A stretch of 64,000 nt of DNA, taken from NCBI GenBank assembly GCA_036275915.1, contig DASUCV010000004.1, forward strand, positions 1 to 64,000. The letters are read 5' to 3'. Position numbers and translations under genes: made by a program. Positions 41,456-51,630 of this stretch are shown one piece after another. Source of the DNA: Candidatus Polarisedimenticolaceae bacterium (GTDB lineage: Bacteria; Acidobacteriota; Polarisedimenticolia; Polarisedimenticolales; DASRJG01). The notes beneath the pieces are model-generated. The model made no database searches and had not been told where the DNA came from. It was given only the letters and a program-made list of their open reading frames with translations. Within the stretch, counting starts at the first letter, position 1, and every line of letters starts with the position of its first letter.

Positions 41456-43930
41456 CTACGGCTCGACCGCGACCGGCGCCGTGAGGAAGCTCGCCGGGAG
41501 GTTGCGCGCCTGTGGGTCCTTGACCGACGCGCCGTTCCACGCGAAGCCGCAGTCGCCCGCGTTGATCGCCTGGAACTGGAAGGTCGCGAGCGTGCCGCCG
41601 CCGGTCATCCCGTCGCCGCTTCCGAGCCGCGAGAGACCGACGACGATCTCGCCGCCGTTGTCGTTGGCGAGGAAGACGGTGTTCGCGCCGTCGGCGTTCA
41701 GGAACGGCCCCTGGACCGCGGGCGGGACGAATTCGATGACCTGACGGTTGTACTTGAGGTGGAACGGGACCGAGCCGACGTTCGTCGCGTTGTCGATGCG
41801 CACCTCGACGACGACGCGGTCGCCGATGTGGTACGACGGCGCCGACGGCACGATGCGCACCGTGGCCGGGCTCGTAACCGGCGGCTGCTCGGGCGGCGAA
41901 CCCTCCGCCGGAGGGTTGACGACCTCGCCCCCACCCTGCTCGCCACCCTGGGGCGGCGGCGCGGGTGGCGGAGGCGGCGTCTCTTGCGTCCCCGAGCCGC
42001 CGACCGTACCGCTCGATCCACCGGTCGGGGCCGGAGTCGGAACGGGCACCGGAACCGGCGCCTCGGCACGGTTCTTCTCGACCGCGACGCCGCCGATCGT
42101 GCCCGCGGCGCCTTGGGCCCCGGCCGTCGCCGGCTTCTGCGCGTCGGGCGAGAGCGGCGGGAGATAGGGCTTCGTCGGGTTCGGCCCGGCGACGGCCTTC
42201 CCGGTGTCCTCGTCGGCGTCCTGGAACGGCGACACGCCCATGACGCCGCGCACGGAACCGCGGAGGCGCATGTTGTCCTCGGTCCCGACCCACAGCGTCT
42301 GAAGGTCGTCCTCCGAGATGTCCGGGATGCGCACGATGTACGGGGTCAGGGTCAGGACGAGATCGGTGTCCTGCCGGTCGGTGTTGTGACTCGAGAGCAC
42401 GTCGCCGATCCCGGGGACGTCGCTGAGGCCGGCGACCCCCGACTTCGTCACCGTGTCGTCGCGCTTGATGAGGCCCGCGAGCAGGTTCGTCTCGCCGTCG
42501 CGCAGGCGGATGACCGTCTGGACCTGACGCGTGCCGATGATCGGCTGCGTAACCCCGGTGCCGAGGTCGACGGTGCCGGCGAGGTTCGAGACCTCGACCT
42601 GCACCTTGAGCGACACCTCCTTGTTGTGGTGGACGCGCGGCTCGATCTGGAGCGTGATGCCGACGTTCTGATAGGTGAACGAGGTGATCGGCACGATGTT
42701 GCCGCCGACGGTCTGGGAGCTGTTGAACGACGTGTTCGGGATCGGGATGCGGTTCGCGATGACGATCTCGGCCTTCTCGCCCTCCGAGACGCGGAGCTGC
42801 GGCTGGGCGATCGTCTTCGAGTCGGTGTCGCTCTTGAGGAAGTTGATGACGACCGAAGGGATCGGCCCGAGGAGCCAGTTCCCCTGCTGCTTGAGGCTGG
42901 AGAGGTTGTTCAGCGGGAGCGACGTCTTGCCGTCCAGGAACTGGAGGCTGAGCGATTTGGAGGACAGGTCGATGCCGACGTTCTGGAGCGTGTGCCGGTT
43001 GACCTCCATGAGCTCGACGTCGATGATCACCTCGCCCTTGGACTTGTCGTTCGAGTCGATGAGCTTCTCGGCGATCGCGACCTTGTCGGGGGTGTCCTTG
43101 ATCGACACGGAGTTGAGCGCGTCGTTCTCGGCGACCTGCCGCGAGTTCAGGAGCGTGCGGACGACCGAGACGACCTGCTTGGTCTCGGCGGACGAGAGGT
43201 AGAACGTGCGGATGACCTGGTCTTCGAGCTCCGTCCGCTTCTGCCGGCTGTCCGGCGCGATCAAGAGGGTGTGCTCGTCGATGACCTTGTAGAAGTTCTT
43301 CGTCTGCAGCATCAGGATGTCGAGCGCCTTCTCGAGCGTGACGCTGCCGATCTCGATCGTCATCGGCTTGTTCAGGTCGGTCTTCTCATCGTAGATGAAG
43401 TTGATCTGAGACGCCTTGCCGATGACGTCGAAGATCTGGCCGATCGGCTTGTCGCGGAACTGGACCTGGATCGGGATGTTCGATTTCGCCGAGAGCTTGG
43501 GCGGTGCCAACGCGTCCTTCTTGGCCTGCTCCTTCAGGCGCTCGATCTCGGAGGGTTGCTCGTCGCGGCGCCTGATCATCGTGAGCGCCTTGTCCATCTC
43601 GTCCGCCGCGTGCTGGTTCCCGGGATTCAGGAGGAGCGTCTGCTGGTACTCGGCCACCGCGAGGTCCCACTGCTGGGACTTCGCGTAGCGCTTGGCCTTG
43701 TCGAAGTGCTCGGCGGAGGCCTTCAGCTTCGCGCGGGACAGCGCGATGTCGTAGCGCGAGTTGCCCGGATCGAGCGCCGAGGCCTTGCTGAAGGCCAGGA
43801 CCGCCTGGTCCCAGTTCTCGCGCCGCGCCGCCTGCTCGGCGGTGTGGTACGCCTTCTGCGCGGCGCAGCCGCTTCCAGCGAGGATCAGGAGCGCCAGGGC
43901 CGCCCCCGCCGTGCGTTGCGTGATCGACAC
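41456..43930 (-). CDS. Secretin lipoprotein with C-terminal cohesin-like module
   Basis: 824 residues. Signal with lipobox LAGSGC (Cys near 22), two TPR-like repeats (about 25-115), a secretin N0/STN-type domain (about 150-230), an N1 domain (about 240-310), and the secretin channel (about 310-565, ending VPGIGDVLSSHNTDRQDTDLVLTLTPYIV). A Pro/Gly-rich linker (about 600-690) precedes a cohesin-like beta domain (about 695-820, VRIVPSAPSYHIGDRVVVEVRI). It forms the outer-membrane ring of a PilQ/GspD-type machine. The cohesin end is unusual. Confidence 0.93.
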   Translation of the reverse strand: MSITQRTAGAALALLILAGSGCAAQKAYHTAEQAARRENWDQAVLAFSKASALDPGNSRYDIALSRAKLKASAEHFDKAKRYAKSQQWDLAVAEYQQTLLLNPGNQHAADEMDKALTMIRRRDEQPSEIERLKEQAKKDALAPPKLSAKSNIPIQVQFRDKPIGQIFDVIGKASQINFIYDEKTDLNKPMTIEIGSVTLEKALDILMLQTKNFYKVIDEHTLLIAPDSRQKRTELEDQVIRTFYLSSAETKQVVSVVRTLLNSRQVAENDALNSVSIKDTPDKVAIAEKLIDSNDKSKGEVIIDVELMEVNRHTLQNVGIDLSSKSLSLQFLDGKTSLPLNNLSSLKQQGNWLLGPIPSVVINFLKSDTDSKTIAQPQLRVSEGEKAEIVIANRIPIPNTSFNSSQTVGGNIVPITSFTYQNVGITLQIEPRVHHNKEVSLKVQVEVSNLAGTVDLGTGVTQPIIGTRQVQTVIRLRDGETNLLAGLIKRDDTVTKSGVAGLSDVPGIGDVLSSHNTDRQDTDLVLTLTPYIVRIPDISEDDLQTLWVGTEDNMRLRGSVRGVMGVSPFQDADEDTGKAVAGPNPTKPYLPPLSPDAQKPATAGAQGAAGTIGGVAVEKNRAEAPVPVPVPTPAPTGGSSGTVGGSGTQETPPPPPAPPPQGGEQGGGEVVNPPAEGSPPEQPPVTSPATVRIVPSAPSYHIGDRVVVEVRIDNATNVGSVPFHLKYNRQVIEFVPPAVQGPFLNADGANTVFLANDNGGEIVVGLSRLGSGDGMTGGGTLATFQFQAINAGDCGFAWNGASVKDPQARNLPASFLTAPVAVEP

Positions 43931-43942
43931 GTCTGTCCCCCG

Positions 43943-44581
43943 TTACTTCCCGCGGCTGAGCGGCAGCTCGCGGGTCTGCCCCTTGAACTCCGGGTTGACG
44001 AAGCTGATGAGCACCGACTCGTAGCGGATCTCGTCGATCCGGTAGTCCTTGCGGACGACCTCCCCGGCCTTCGCGACGAAGGTCTCGTTGTTGAGGTCGA
44101 AAGCGGCGACGCGGTCCTTCGGCGGTCCGACGAAGCCGATGTAGCGGAACGTGACCGGAGGCGGCTGCGGCTTGGGCGGAGGAGGCGGGTGCAGCTTCGC
44201 CTCGATTGCGGCCGCGGCCGCTCGTTGCGCCGCTTCTTCCGCGGCTTTCCTCTGGGCTTCGGCCGCCAGGGCCGCTGCCTTCTGCGCCGCGGCGAGCTCC
44301 GCCTTCATCCGCCTGACCTCCGCCACCGAGGGCGGGCGGGTCGAGTACTTGAAGAGGTCCCGTCCGTGGGAGTCGTAGTTGGTCTCGGCCTTGTCGAGGA
44401 GCTCCATGTGGACGAGGGGCACCTTTCCCATGACGAGCGCGCTCTTGGCCTTCTCGGCCTCTTTCTTGGCGGCGACCGCCGGAGCGTCGCCTGACCCCCA
44501 CGAATACCACATCCAGATCCCGGCGCCGAGCGCCAGGGCGGCGAGGAGGTTCCTCTCGCGTTTGGAGAGCGCGCGCGCCAT
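43943..44581 (-). CDS. PilP/GspC-like periplasmic coupling protein
   Basis: 212 residues: a membrane anchor (about 13-27), an Ala/Lys/Glu-rich helix (about 90-125), a proline hinge PPPPPKPQPPP, and a beta-rich C-terminal domain (TFRYIGFVGPPKDRVAAFD ... RIDEIRYESVLI), the pattern of PilP or GspC homology regions that contact the secretin. It lies between pilO and the secretin, exactly where pilP belongs. The family is inferred mainly from architecture. Confidence 0.78.
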   Translation of the reverse strand: MARALSKRERNLLAALALGAGIWMWYSWGSGDAPAVAAKKEAEKAKSALVMGKVPLVHMELLDKAETNYDSHGRDLFKYSTRPPSVAEVRRMKAELAAAQKAAALAAEAQRKAAEEAAQRAAAAAIEAKLHPPPPPKPQPPPVTFRYIGFVGPPKDRVAAFDLNNETFVAKAGEVVRKDYRIDEIRYESVLISFVNPEFKGQTRELPLSRGK

Positions 44582-45201
44582 CAGCTCTCCTTCGGCGGGG
44601 CCACGGGCTTCTTGCCGAGCTGATCGAGCTTCGCGTCGGGCGCGATGAAGTAGGTCGCCAGCGTGATGTTGAGCTCGACCGAGTCGGGCGTCTTCCCCTG
44701 CCCGAGCGCGACTTTCTCGATGACGAGGAAGTTGTCGGAGCTTTCCACCGCGTGGATGAACTTGCGCAGGTTCGTGTAGCCGCCCTGGAGCGGCACCTGG
44801 ATGCCGAACCGCTCCATCGCGCCGTTGTCGCTCGTGGGATTGTCGTACTGGACGCGGTCGGCGGCGATCCCGAACTCCTTGACGAGCTTCGTCACCTCGA
44901 GCTGGACCGCGATCATGCGCCGCTGGCGCGTGGAGAGGACGTCCTCGGCGAGGCGCTTCATGTCGTCGCGCGCCTTGTTCAAGGATGCCGCGTACGTCTC
45001 GCGCTGCTGGACTTCCTTCTCGCGATCCTTCACCACCTTGCGGTGCGGTCCCGTCTCGTCGGTGAGCTGCCGCCACTCCGCAACCTTCGGCCGCACGAGA
45101 ACGATCGACACCACGACATTCGCGAGCAGGAGAGCGCCGAGCACGAGCGCGATCTGACCCGACGAGCGGCGGATGTCGAAGCGGGCGCGCGGGGCCGTCA
45201 T
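44581..45201 (-). CDS. pilO: PilO-like alignment protein
   Basis: 206 residues: a cytoplasmic start, one membrane span (about 16-36), a coiled coil (about 45-100) and a ferredoxin-like C-terminal domain (FGIQVPLQGGYTNLRKFIHAVE). It pairs with PilN in the inner-membrane ring of the pilus machine. Its ATG overlaps the pilN stop (ATGA) and its own stop shares a base with the next ATG. Confidence 0.87.
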   Translation of the reverse strand: MTAPRARFDIRRSSGQIALVLGALLLANVVVSIVLVRPKVAEWRQLTDETGPHRKVVKDREKEVQQRETYAASLNKARDDMKRLAEDVLSTRQRRMIAVQLEVTKLVKEFGIAADRVQYDNPTSDNGAMERFGIQVPLQGGYTNLRKFIHAVESSDNFLVIEKVALGQGKTPDSVELNITLATYFIAPDAKLDQLGKKPVAPPKES

Positions 45202-45902
45202 TGCGGCGCCTTCATCGCGTCGGGCGGGGCTTCGCCCCCCTCTTCTTCCGCTTTCTTCGCCGCGTCCAGGACATGGGGCAGCTTCGGATGCTCGCCGCCG
45301 AGGCGGCCCTGCGGGTCGTAGAGGAAGGTGAGCTCGAACTTGAGATCGGTCCCGCCGGTCACCGCCTCGGTGCGGAGAGGCTCGACCGCCGAGTAATGGG
45401 GGTCCATGATGAGCGCGCGCTCGAACTCGAGGAACGCCTCGAAGCTCTGCGCCTGTCCTTCGACGGAGATCGGGACCGTCCCCTCGAACTTCCCGCGCGC
45501 CGCGGGCGAGGCACCTCCCGGGCCGTACAGCGGCCTGACCGCCGTCGCGCGGACCTCGTAGGGGATGACCTTCTCGAACTGATTGAAGAGATCGGTCCAC
45601 GAGAGGCCGCGCCTCAGGATGATCTCGTTCGCGACGTCGGCCTGAGCCTGGAGGGTCTTGAGGTCGTACGCGTGAGCCGCCTTGATCGCCTCGTCGTCCC
45701 GATGGTCGAGCTCGGCCATCTGGCGGGCGACCGAGCCGATGTCGGCCTGGACCTTCTCGATCGCGCTGCGTGTCGCCAGATAGGTGCGCACGTTCCACGC
45801 GGTGAACGCGAGGACGAGGGCCAGTCCGAGCGCGTGGCCCGCCCAGAACGGGACGTTGTTCTCGAAGGGCCGGCTGGCGAGGTTGAGGTCGAGCGCGCGC
45901 AT
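45198..45902 (-). CDS. pilN: PilN-like alignment protein
   Basis: 234 residues. The short N-terminus MRALDLNLASRPFENN is the PilN motif (INLLPxR-type) that binds PilM, followed by one membrane span (about 20-38), a coiled coil and a ferredoxin-like domain. It partners PilO. Start and stop overlap its neighbours. Confidence 0.86.
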   Translation of the reverse strand: MRALDLNLASRPFENNVPFWAGHALGLALVLAFTAWNVRTYLATRSAIEKVQADIGSVARQMAELDHRDDEAIKAAHAYDLKTLQAQADVANEIILRRGLSWTDLFNQFEKVIPYEVRATAVRPLYGPGGASPAARGKFEGTVPISVEGQAQSFEAFLEFERALIMDPHYSAVEPLRTEAVTGGTDLKFELTFLYDPQGRLGGEHPKLPHVLDAAKKAEEEGGEAPPDAMKAPQ

Positions 45903-46914
45903 CACGCGGCCGTCCTTCCCGCGGCCGCCCCGAGTGCGGGCGCCGCGCGGAGGAAATCGTCGGGGCCGAGCCGCGTCGAGGCCGCGAGGAGCCCGGCCGG
46001 CTCGACCGCGCGGACGGCGCCGAACCCGATGCGCTGGAGCATCGGCGCGACCTCGTCCAGGCCGGGGTCGAGGGCACGCACGAAGACGGTGCCGATGCCG
46101 GCGCCCGACAGCTTCTCCTGGTAGTACGACAAGGACGACGCGAGCTCGCGCGCCATGACGGAGAGCGGCTCCGGCCGCCCCGCCTCGTCGCCCCCCGCGT
46201 ACGACTTGCAGCGGAAGAAGACGACCTGCCCTTCGCGCACGAGGATGAGCGTGAAGTAGCCGCGCGTGCAATTGAGGAGCGCGGCGTCGCCGCCCGCCGC
46301 CGACGCGGCGACGAGATCGCGCCTCAGAAGGTTGAACAGGCTCGGCGTGCAGAGATCGACGAGGCCGGGGCGTCCCCCCGCGGCCTCGCACGCCGCCTCG
46401 TACGGCTCGACGACCGATCGCAGCATGACCGCGACGAGGACGCCGACCTCCGGCCCGGGCCCGGGGAGGAGGCTCGCAGTCAGGACGGCGTCCTCGAGGC
46501 GGAACGGGACCGAGCGGCGCAGCTTGAACCGCAGGAGCTCCAGGAGCTGCTTCCGGGTGCGCGGCTTCTCGGGGAGCGTGACGATCGAGACCTTCGCCAA
46601 GTTGTCGGGGAGGACGAGCGACACGCGCCCGGGCTTCGTCCCCGTCTGGAGGAACAGGTCGCGGAGGCGCTTCGCGAGCTCCGCTCCCGCCCCGCCGCCC
46701 GGCTTCAGGATCGAGGCGGCAGCGGCGTCCTCGGGGGCGCTCAAGACGTGGAACGCCTCGATCGCGGGCCGCTCGCGCTTCTGCGGGCGGATGCGGACGA
46801 GACGCAGGTCGGCGCGGTCGATCTCGATCGCGACCGGCGGAAAGCTCGGCGGCAGGTGGAGGAGCGCCTCGGGCTCGAGGCGCCGCACGTGCTTGAGGAT
46901 CGGCTCGAGTGCGT

Positions 46915-46918
<4 letters not shown>
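45902..46918 (-). CDS. pilM: PilM-like actin-fold protein
   Basis: 338 residues. VAIEIDRADLRLVRI near residue 30 is the first phosphate-loop strand; LRFKLRRSVPFRLEDAVL matches the PilM/GspL helix K-x3-PF; LLNCTRGYFTLILVREGQVVFFR is the second subdomain. It couples the cytoplasmic ATPases to PilN/PilO. The sequence is divergent from classical PilM, but position and fold motifs agree. Confidence 0.83.
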
Positions 46919-48567
<1,649 letters not shown>

Positions 48568-48577
48568 CGCCGCGCTC

Positions 48578-49795
48578 CTAGAACTTCGAGTTACCGACCG
48601 CCTGGAAGAGCGGCATGTAGATCGCCAGGATCATCCCGGTCACGATGAGCGCCATGAACACGAGCATGAGCGGCTCGATGAGCGTGACCATCTTCGACAG
48701 GCGGTAGTCGATCTCCTCCTCCGAGAACTCGGATGCGTTGTCGAGCATCTCGACGAGCGCGCCCGTCGACTCGCCGACCTTGACCATCTCGATCGCCATG
48801 TCGCCGATGTACCCCGTCCGCTCGAGCGACTCCCACAGCGACTGCCCCTCGCGGACGCGGACGGTGGCGTCCATGAGCTCCTTCTCGAGGACGTAGTTGC
48901 CGACGGCGCGCGCGGCGAGCTCGAGCGAGGTCACGAGCGGGATGCCCCCCGCGAGGAGCGTCGAGAGGGTCCGCGTGAAGCGGTTCTGGGCGTAATCCTT
49001 GATGGCCGGCCCGATGAGCGGGATCTTCATTTTGAGCCGGTCGAAACCGACCCGCCCCGACGGGCTCCGCTTCCATACGGCGAAGGCGACGACCCCGCCG
49101 ACGATCGCCGCGACGAGGACCTGCCACATCGACCGCAGGAACGTCGCGGCGTCGACCAGGAGCTGCGTCATCCAGGGGAGTGTCGTGCCGAGATCCTTGA
49201 AGAGCGAGGCGAACGTCGGGATCACGTAGAAGAGCATGATGACGACGATGATGATCGACGCCGTCACGAGGATCGCCGGGTAGATCATCGCGCCGACGAC
49301 CTTCTTCTGGATCGTCATGACGTTCCGCGTGTAGGAGATGTAGCGCTTGAGCACGCTCGGCAGCTCGCCCGAGCGCTCGCCCGAGGCGAGCGATGCGGCG
49401 TAGAGCTTGGGGAAGAGATCGCCCTGCGCCGCGAACGCCTCCGACAGCGCCTCGCCCGACCGCACGCGCTCGCGGATGTTGACGAGCGCCTTCTTGAAGA
49501 CCTGGTTCTTGCGGCGGTCGATCAGGATGTCGAGGCTGGCGAGGATCGGAAGGCCGGCCTTGAGCAGCGCCGAGAACTCCTGGTTGAAGAAGAGGAACTC
49601 GCGCGACGCGATCCGCGACCGCACCGCCATCGCGTCGGAGAGCGCCGAGGCGAGCGGGTTCGCGCGACGCGACTCCAGGAGAAGCATGTCCTTCTCCTCG
49701 AGCTCGCGCCTCAAGGCCGACTCGCTGTCGGCGACCATCGTGCGCTCGACGATCTCCCCGGTCGGGAGCGCCATGCGGCAGACGAACTGCGCCAC
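48578..49795 (-). CDS. pilC: PilC/GspF inner-membrane platform protein
   Basis: 405 residues from the GTG at 49795. Two GspF repeats: FFNQEFSALLKAGLPILASL (about 70) and FTRTLSTLLAGGIPLVTSLE (about 270), with three membrane spans. It organises pilus assembly with PilB. It starts two bases after the upstream gene ends. Confidence 0.95.
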   Translation of the reverse strand: MAQFVCRMALPTGEIVERTMVADSESALRRELEEKDMLLLESRRANPLASALSDAMAVRSRIASREFLFFNQEFSALLKAGLPILASLDILIDRRKNQVFKKALVNIRERVRSGEALSEAFAAQGDLFPKLYAASLASGERSGELPSVLKRYISYTRNVMTIQKKVVGAMIYPAILVTASIIIVVIMLFYVIPTFASLFKDLGTTLPWMTQLLVDAATFLRSMWQVLVAAIVGGVVAFAVWKRSPSGRVGFDRLKMKIPLIGPAIKDYAQNRFTRTLSTLLAGGIPLVTSLELAARAVGNYVLEKELMDATVRVREGQSLWESLERTGYIGDMAIEMVKVGESTGALVEMLDNASEFSEEEIDYRLSKMVTLIEPLMLVFMALIVTGMILAIYMPLFQAVGNSKF

Positions 49796-49797
49796 GG

Positions 49798-50499
49798 CTA
49801 CCTCGGCCTCGCGCGGAGCGTGAGGAAGAGGGCCCGCTTGGACTCGGGGTTCTGCGCGGCGCCTAGCATGAGCATGCGGCCGACGGGAAGCACGACGGCC
49901 GCGGAGTAGACGTCCTGGACCGTCTCCTTCCCCTCGGGGCTGCGCGTGACCCGCTGGAGCACGAAGTTCGTGAGGCGCACGGTGTCGTCGCGCACCGTCT
50001 CGACGTCGTAGGCGACGCGGTACTCGTCGGAGAGCGAGGCCGTGACCCTTCCGCCCTCCGCCGCCGTCACCGCGCGCCCGCCGAGCGGCTCGTACGAGTT
50101 CCACTTCGTGAAGTCGCCGAGCGTTTCGGCGATCCCGCGCACGTCCCGCGTCATCGTCTCGGGCGGGACGGAGCGCCCCGCTTCCTGCTCGCGCCGGTCG
50201 GTGCCGAGGAAGAGGCTCATGGCGATCTCGACGTCGCGCGGGGCCGTGTCGAAGCTCTTGAGCACCGCGGCGATCCGGTCCAGGACCTCGGCTTGGTCCT
50301 GGACGGTGAGGGTCTTGAGGCGCGGCTGGAGCGTCACGGTGCCCTGCGGCGAGAGGAGCGGGCTCACGAGCTCGGCCGCATCGGCGAGCGACTTGAATTT
50401 CACCTCGAACGCGCGCGCCGTGACGCCGGAGAAGGCCGGGGACGCGAGGGCGACGGTGAGGGCGACGAGCCCCGCGATGGAGAGCACGGGGCGCTTCAT
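49798..50499 (-). CDS. Stand-alone secretin N1-like periplasmic protein
   Basis: 233 residues with a signal peptide ending near LASPAFSG. The segment FEVKFKSLADAAELVSPLLS ... LTVQDQAEVLDRIAAVLKSFD follows the repeat pattern of secretin N1/NolW domains (alternating strand, helix, strand, with a final xLDxP-like end). The remaining 150 residues are beta-rich and not recognised. There is no secretin channel. Coupled to the anti-sigma gene by ATGA and followed by pilC. Confidence 0.7.
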   Translation of the reverse strand: MKRPVLSIAGLVALTVALASPAFSGVTARAFEVKFKSLADAAELVSPLLSPQGTVTLQPRLKTLTVQDQAEVLDRIAAVLKSFDTAPRDVEIAMSLFLGTDRREQEAGRSVPPETMTRDVRGIAETLGDFTKWNSYEPLGGRAVTAAEGGRVTASLSDEYRVAYDVETVRDDTVRLTNFVLQRVTRSPEGKETVQDVYSAAVVLPVGRMLMLGAAQNPESKRALFLTLRARPR

Positions 50500-50951
50500 A
50501 GATGGAGATCTCCGTTGTAGACCATGACGACCTGCGTCTCGCCGACGCTGAAGTCGACGACGCCGGACACAGCCTGCTGCGGGCTGACGTCGACCGCCGC
50601 ACGCGGCAGATCGTGCGGGAGGACCGCGATCGCGGAGGCGGGCGCCGGCAGCGGCGAGCGGCCGGCGACGAAGCCGCAGACGAGGGCGAGCGCGAGCATC
50701 GCCGCCGCCGCGAAGCGACGGACCGTCTGCGGGCGGGGCACCGCCTGGATCTCCCGCCGGACGCCGGACGCGACGTCGTCGAGGATGCGCGCGGGGACCG
50801 GAGTCCGGTCGAGGAGCGCGAAGAGGATCGTGGGATCGTGCGCGAGCGCGGAGGCGCGGCAGCCGGAGCAGACCCGGAGATGATCGACCGCCTCGCGGCG
50901 GGCGGCGCCGGTCAGCGCGTCGAAGCCGGCCGGATCGAGGTGCGCGCTCAC
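50496..50951 (-). CDS. Zinc-finger anti-sigma factor
   Basis: 151 residues, GTG start overlapping the sigma gene stop. A zf-HC2/ZAS motif HLRVCSGC (His24, Cys28, Cys31) in the cytoplasmic domain, one membrane span (about 79-97), and a periplasmic tail. It should hold the cognate ECF factor inactive until a signal arrives from the envelope. Confidence 0.85.
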   Translation of the reverse strand: MSAHLDPAGFDALTGAARREAVDHLRVCSGCRASALAHDPTILFALLDRTPVPARILDDVASGVRREIQAVPRPQTVRRFAAAAMLALALVCGFVAGRSPLPAPASAIAVLPHDLPRAAVDVSPQQAVSGVVDFSVGETQVVMVYNGDLHL

Positions 50952-51502
50952 GGCTTCTTGAACCCCTCGCGGAGCACGCGCCGCGCTTGCAGAAGATGGT
51001 TACGGACGGTCGACTCGGTGATCCCCAGGATGCGGGCGATCTCGGCGGTGTCGAGCCCTTCGATCTCCTTGAGGACGAACGTCGCCCGCTGCTTGGGGGC
51101 GAGGCGCGCGGCGAGACGCAGGAACGTCCGCTGGAGTTCGCGGACGTCGAAGGCGTCGGCCGGTCCGTGACCCGGATCGACGAGCCGCTCTCCGGCATCG
51201 TCGGGAAGGGGCTGGAGGAAACCCTTCGGTCCTCGCTGCCGGATGAAATCGATCGCCAGGTTCACGGTGATGCGGTACAGCCAAGTGTCGAACTTCCGCT
51301 GAAGGTCGAACCGCTGCAACACCCTCCAGAGCCGGAGAAAAACGCTTTGGGCCACATCCCGCGCGTCCTCCAGGTCGCCTACGATCTGAAACGCCGTCCG
51401 GACGACACGTTCGCGCTTTCGCAGGACGAGATCCTCGAAAGCCCGGTGGTCGCCGCCCGCAGCGGCGCGGATCAGATCGGTCAGGTCCTCGTCGTCCCGC
51501 AT
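50948..51502 (-). CDS. ECF sigma factor (RpoE-like)
   Basis: 184 residues. Region 2 includes [19 protein letters not shown]; region 4 includes [41 protein letters not shown] with a helix-turn-helix. It is followed by its anti-sigma in GTGA overlap. It heads the secretion/pilus operon. An inverted repeat lies in the space upstream. Confidence 0.94.
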   Translation of the reverse strand: MRDDEDLTDLIRAAAGGDHRAFEDLVLRKRERVVRTAFQIVGDLEDARDVAQSVFLRLWRVLQRFDLQRKFDTWLYRITVNLAIDFIRQRGPKGFLQPLPDDAGERLVDPGHGPADAFDVRELQRTFLRLAARLAPKQRATFVLKEIEGLDTAEIARILGITESTVRNHLLQARRVLREGFKKP

Positions 51503-51526
51503 GCTCAGGTAAACCCCGCCAGGACG

Positions 51527-51564
51527 TTTCGGACCCGCTTCGTGGTACGGGGGATGGTCCGAAA
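51527..51564. promoter_or_regulatory. Inverted repeat upstream of the ECF sigma gene
   Basis: TTTCGGACC (51527-51535) and GGTCCGAAA (51556-51564) are exact inverted 9-mers with ACG/CGT-like continuations, 25-62 bases before the sigma start. A second small palindrome pair CCCGGG...CCCGGG lies at 51584-51602, closer to the lon end. Either may be an operator or the lon 3' hairpin. No clear promoter was found. Confidence 0.45.
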
Positions 51565-51630
51565 GCGTCTAGTCGGACTCTTTCCCGGGCAAAGACCCCG
51601 GGGGAACGCGGGAGTTTATCAGCCGGCCGG

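Noticed and set aside
41759-44494. 911-codon plus-strand open frame opposite the secretin
   Set aside because: Low-complexity Arg/Asp/Leu translation; it is the antisense of a well-supported secretin and pilP-like gene.
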